In this document: positions 60,828 to 64,000 of the stretch, piece after piece
Layout: each line of letters begins with the position of its first letter
How positions within the stretch are numbered: position 1 is the first letter of the stretch
Source: JAXMAR01 sp046350295
GTDB taxonomy: Bacteria > Planctomycetota > Planctomycetia > Gemmatales > Gemmataceae
Reading direction: 5' to 3'
DNA: 64,000 bases
Assembly: GCA_046350295.1 (NCBI GenBank)
Contig: JAXMAR010000003.1
Location: forward strand, 186,001-250,000
The notes under the pieces: model-generated
Databases searched by the model: none
The model's input: only the letters and a program-made list of their open reading frames with translations
What the model was told of the DNA's origin: nothing
Translations under genes and position numbers: made by a program

Positions 60828-61322
60828 TCACCACAGCGCCCGGTTTTTCTTCTTCAGCTCGCGCGCCTTCTTCGCGCTCTCCGAGTTCGGCCTCTTCTCC
60901 AGGAGCCAGGCGAGGCAGCCCTTGGCCCACTCCCACTCGCCTTGTTGCAAAAACTTCTCCATCCCCTCCAGTACCATGGTCTCCGCGTGCTCCCGGCACT
61001 GGGCGCCCTCCGCGAAGCCGATGTCGTAATCGACGACGCCGGCGAAAAACATCGTGCTATCCGCCTCCGCGAGCAGTTTCTTGAGGGCGTCCTCGTCCCG
61101 CTTGTATTCCTGAAAGAGCCGCTCCTCGGCTGGATCGGGTTTCTTCCGCCGGTTGCGGCGATGGCGCTCTTCAATCTGCTTGCTCAGCTTGAGGCCCCGG
61201 TCGACCTTTTTTTCCTCGGCGCGGCGGCGGCGCTGCACCCAGAACGCCAGCGCGACCACCGCCGCCACGAGCACGAGAAAACAAATCAGACCGCCTAGGT
61301 CGAATCGCTGTTCCGGGGGCAT
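60828..61322 (-). CDS. Small membrane-anchored coiled-coil protein
   Basis: 164 residues from the ATG at 61322. One N-terminal membrane helix (GGLICFLVLVAAVVALAFWV), then a highly charged, probably coiled-coil part (RRRRAEEKKVDRGLKLSKQI), and a helical C-terminal domain (EGAQCREHAETMVLEGMEKF). Function unknown. Convergent with the VWA gene, 16 bp between stops. Confidence 0.75.
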   Translation of the reverse strand: MPPEQRFDLGGLICFLVLVAAVVALAFWVQRRRRAEEKKVDRGLKLSKQIEERHRRNRRKKPDPAEERLFQEYKRDEDALKKLLAEADSTMFFAGVVDYDIGFAEGAQCREHAETMVLEGMEKFLQQGEWEWAKGCLAWLLEKRPNSESAKKARELKKKNRALW

Positions 61323-61520
61323 GGGCGCGCTTGAGACTCCGCCAGGGATGGCTTGGCCGCACGAACGACAAAGGAATATACCATGGCTCCCCGGCGGATC
61401 AAGCGCGCCGTTCGTCGCGTTCAAGCGCGTCGTCCGCTCCGGGAATGGATTCCCGCTTTCCCTTCGCGCGGGTATAACAGAGATATCCTTCCTCCGCCCC
61501 TTGCCACGCCGGACCAAGCG

Positions 61521-64000
61521 ATGACACGCTTTCTTCCCTCTGGCGCCTCGCCACGCCGCGCTTTCGCCGCGACGCTCGCCTCTTGCCTTTGCGTCGCCGC
61601 CGTCCACGCGGATCCCCCCACGCGCGAAGACCTCGACTTCTTCGAAAGCAAGATCCGCCCGATCCTCGTCGACAACTGCTTCAAGTGCCACTCCGCCGGC
61701 GTCAAGATCAAGGCCCATCTCCGCCTCGATAGCCGCGACCTAATCCTCAAAGGCGGCGACACCAGCCCCGCCCTTGTCCCCGGCCATCCGGAAAAAAGCC
61801 TGCTCGTCAAGGCGATCAGCTACACGGACCCCGAGCTGCGCATGCCCCCGCGCGGCAAGATGCCCGACCAGGCGATCGCCCTTCTCACCGAATGGGTCAA
61901 ACGCGGCGCCCCCTGGCCCGAGGAAAAGACCGTCGCGAAAGGTCCGAAGAAAGACTTCGACCTCAAGGAGCGCAGCAAGCACTGGTCCCTCCAGCCGCTC
62001 GCCTCGCCCGTTCCTCCGGCAGTAGCGAAGAAGGACTGGCCGACCAACGACATCGACCACTTCATCCTCGCCGCTCTCGAAGCGAAAAAACTATCCCCTG
62101 CCTCGCCGACCGACAAACGTACGCTGCTACGCCGCGTCACCTTCGACCTCACCGGCCTCCCGCCGACTCCCGCGGAGATCGACGCCTTCCTCAAGGACGA
62201 CGCGCCGGACGCCTACGAAAAAGTCGTCGACCGCCTCCTCGCCTCGCCCCACTACGGTGAGCGCTGGGCCCGCCACTGGCTTGACCTTGTCCGCTATGCC
62301 GAAACCTATGGCCACGAGTTCGATTTCGAGATCCCCGACGCCTGGCTCTACCGTGACTATCTCATCCGCGCCTTCAACGCCGATGTGCCATTCAACCGGT
62401 TCGTGATGGAAGCCATCGCCGGCGACGCGTTGAACGAGCCGCGCCGTCATCCCGCCGACAAGACCAATGAATCCGCCCTCGGCACGATGTTCTGGCTCTT
62501 CGGCGAGGCCAAGCATTCTCCCGTCGATTCCAAAGGGGACTATTCCGATCGTCTCGACAACCAGATCGACGTCTTCGGCAAGACCTTCCTCGGCATGACC
62601 ATCGCCTGCGCCCGCTGTCACGACCACAAGTTCGACGCGATCTCCACGAAGGATTACTACGCCCTCTACGGTTACCTCGAAAGCTCCTGGCCGACGCGCG
62701 CCTTCCTCGACGACCCGGCGCCGCGCCGCGCCTGGCTCAAGACGGCGCGCACTCTGCGCGAGGACGCGGCCCGCCTCTCGATCCGTCAGTTCGTCGAGCA
62801 GATCAAGCTCAAGGGACGCTATTCCCTCTATCCCGTGCAGAAGTTGTTCGGCGATCCGCTGGCCGTGGCGAAGAAAGACGAGGACCGGCCGCCGCGCTGG
62901 CAGATCGTCGAGGCCGATTTCGCCGCGCGGAAAGCCAACGTTCTCGCCAAGCTCGAAGCGCAGCAGAAACGGTACGACGCCGCCCTGTCCAGCGCCGGCG
63001 TCTTCGCCGACGCCGCCCGCGATAACTTCGCCGCCTGGATTGCCAGCGGCGAGTCGTTCGCCGAATTGCCGGCCACGCCGCCGCTCGTCCTCGACTTCAC
63101 CACGCCCCTCGGCGTCGGCCGCTTCAAGCCCGCGAGCCGCGTGAGCGCCGAAACCGCCCCCGAGTTGCAGGGCGCCTTCCGCTCGCCGACGTTCACCATC
63201 ACCAAGAAAAAGATCCACTATCGCGCCAGCGGCCACGCCGTCCGCATCAACCTCATCCTCGACGGTCTGCAGCTCATCCAGGACCCGATCTACGGCGGGC
63301 TCAAGTTCACCGTCAACACGAAGCCGGCCAGCGCGCCGCTCAAAGGCTGGGATCCGAAAACGCCGCTCCCCCAGCCCGAGCCGCTTCGCGAGCTGGCCTG
63401 GCACACCCAGGACGTCTCGATGTGGCTCGGCCACCGCGCCTACATCGAAATCCTCGACGACGGCCCAGGCTCGATCACCCTCGACCAGGTCGTCTTCAGC
63501 GACGACGGCCCGCCGCCGGAGCGGCCCAACCGGCTGCTCCTCTCCTTGCTCCGCGACGCGAAGACCTTCGACGCCCTAGACACCGCCTACGTCAAGCTCG
63601 TTGATGAAACGCTCGACCTCCTCAAGTCCGACAAGCTCGCCGGCCGGGCAGACTATGCTGACCGTGCCGAGATTCTCAACGATCTCCTGATCGGCTCCCT
63701 CTGGACCGGCCGGGCCTCCTACGGGCCGATCATCTTCCCGACCAAGGAACGAGCGCCCTATCAGAAGGAATGGGAGGCCATCTTCGATCGCGCCCGGAAG
63801 CTCGCGTCCGGCCTACCCGCGCCGCGCCGGGCCCTCGCCCTGTGCGACGGTTCCCCGGTCAACGAAAGCGTCTTCATCCGCGGTGGCTGGAAGACGCCCG
63901 GCGAAGTCGTCCCACGCCGCTTCCTCGAAGTCTTCGGCGGCAAGACTCCCGGACCCGACGAGAAAGGCAGCGGCCGCCTCGAACTCGCCCGCCAGATGAC
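61521..64000 (+). CDS. PSCyt1-DUF1549 family cytochrome protein (5' part)
   Basis: Open to the window end (826 codons seen). A signal peptide (FAATLASCLCVAAVHAD) is followed by the PSCyt1 heme domain with CxxCH at residues 53-57 (NCFKCHSAG), then DUF1549 starting WPTNDIDHFILAALEAKKL with LTGLPPTPAEID and RWARHWLDLVRYAETYG. An Ig/concanavalin-like insertion lies later, and DUF1553 should follow beyond the window. In planctomycetes these genes usually precede a DUF1501 gene, so one is expected outside. Possible redox or polysaccharide-related envelope enzyme; function not proven. Confidence 0.9.
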   Translation, partial: MTRFLPSGASPRRAFAATLASCLCVAAVHADPPTREDLDFFESKIRPILVDNCFKCHSAGVKIKAHLRLDSRDLILKGGDTSPALVPGHPEKSLLVKAISYTDPELRMPPRGKMPDQAIALLTEWVKRGAPWPEEKTVAKGPKKDFDLKERSKHWSLQPLASPVPPAVAKKDWPTNDIDHFILAALEAKKLSPASPTDKRTLLRRVTFDLTGLPPTPAEIDAFLKDDAPDAYEKVVDRLLASPHYGERWARHWLDLVRYAETYGHEFDFEIPDAWLYRDYLIRAFNADVPFNRFVMEAIAGDALNEPRRHPADKTNESALGTMFWLFGEAKHSPVDSKGDYSDRLDNQIDVFGKTFLGMTIACARCHDHKFDAISTKDYYALYGYLESSWPTRAFLDDPAPRRAWLKTARTLREDAARLSIRQFVEQIKLKGRYSLYPVQKLFGDPLAVAKKDEDRPPRWQIVEADFAARKANVLAKLEAQQKRYDAALSSAGVFADAARDNFAAWIASGESFAELPATPPLVLDFTTPLGVGRFKPASRVSAETAPELQGAFRSPTFTITKKKIHYRASGHAVRINLILDGLQLIQDPIYGGLKFTVNTKPASAPLKGWDPKTPLPQPEPLRELAWHTQDVSMWLGHRAYIEILDDGPGSITLDQVVFSDDGPPPERPNRLLLSLLRDAKTFDALDTAYVKLVDETLDLLKSDKLAGRADYADRAEILNDLLIGSLWTGRASYGPIIFPTKERAPYQKEWEAIFDRARKLASGLPAPRRALALCDGSPVNESVFIRGGWKTPGEVVPRRFLEVFGGKTPGPDEKGSGRLELARQM

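Overview
The window looks like a chromosomal segment of a high-GC planctomycete, most like the Gemmata group. The indicators are families typical of that phylum: a DUF1501 (Tat-exported) protein, a PSCyt1/DUF1549-type cytochrome protein, DUF1580, DUF4058, secreted WD40 and FG-GAP proteins, zinc-ribbon-plus-membrane proteins, and a GYF_2 membrane protein. This assignment rests on family content, not on a database search. Several genes are split by single-base frame changes, which suggests an assembly with residual indels or recent gene decay.

Layout. 1-1105: non-coding long tandem repeat. 1.3-15.6 kb: mixed housekeeping and hypothetical genes, including an SDR oxidoreductase, a Gfo/Idh/MocA-like membrane protein, a DUF1501 protein, a small-protein/HEPN pair, a large WD40 protein, a small protein coupled to dCTP deaminase, and exonuclease III. 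15.6-22.6 kb: a nucleoside-symporter-like MFS protein, a lipoprotein resembling an inactivated M48 peptidase, aroB, then a compact lipoate-related run (LipB-like, lipA, a small lipoyl-like domain) followed by tmk. Both the LipB-like protein and the lipoyl-like domain appear to lack their key residues.

22.6-29.5 kb is a 6.9 kb integrative element in a tRNA-Val gene, bounded by 42-bp direct repeats. It carries a tyrosine integrase next to the intact tRNA, a primase/helicase-like ATPase, a serine recombinase, a DUF1580 protein, two unknown proteins and an 867-bp non-coding block dense in CGTGAC. No capsid, conjugation or obvious cargo gene is visible. 29.7-32.8 kb encodes a double GT4 glycosyltransferase.

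32.9-39.7 kb is a partial Tad/Flp pilus locus on the minus strand: four tandem Flp pilins, prepilin peptidase, CpaB, secretin and CpaE. The CpaF ATPase and TadB/TadC are not in this window. 40-48 kb holds a NUDIX hydrolase, a five-repeat secreted protein, zinc-ribbon proteins, EF-P, and secreted FG-GAP and WD40 proteins. 48.5-56.8 kb holds tRNA-Pro, a flippase-like membrane protein, a secreted hydrolase, gltX, an FHA-GAF histidine kinase and a CAP-domain protein. 57-58.5 kb is a small toxin-antitoxin-like cluster (HicB/HicA, then a small protein plus HEPN) whose two units share an almost identical promoter. The window ends in a VWA membrane protein and the 5' part of a PSCyt1/DUF1549 gene.

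Several palindromic repeat families are scattered between and inside genes. One 93-bp palindrome occurs twice, and another family supplies part of the lipA coding sequence.
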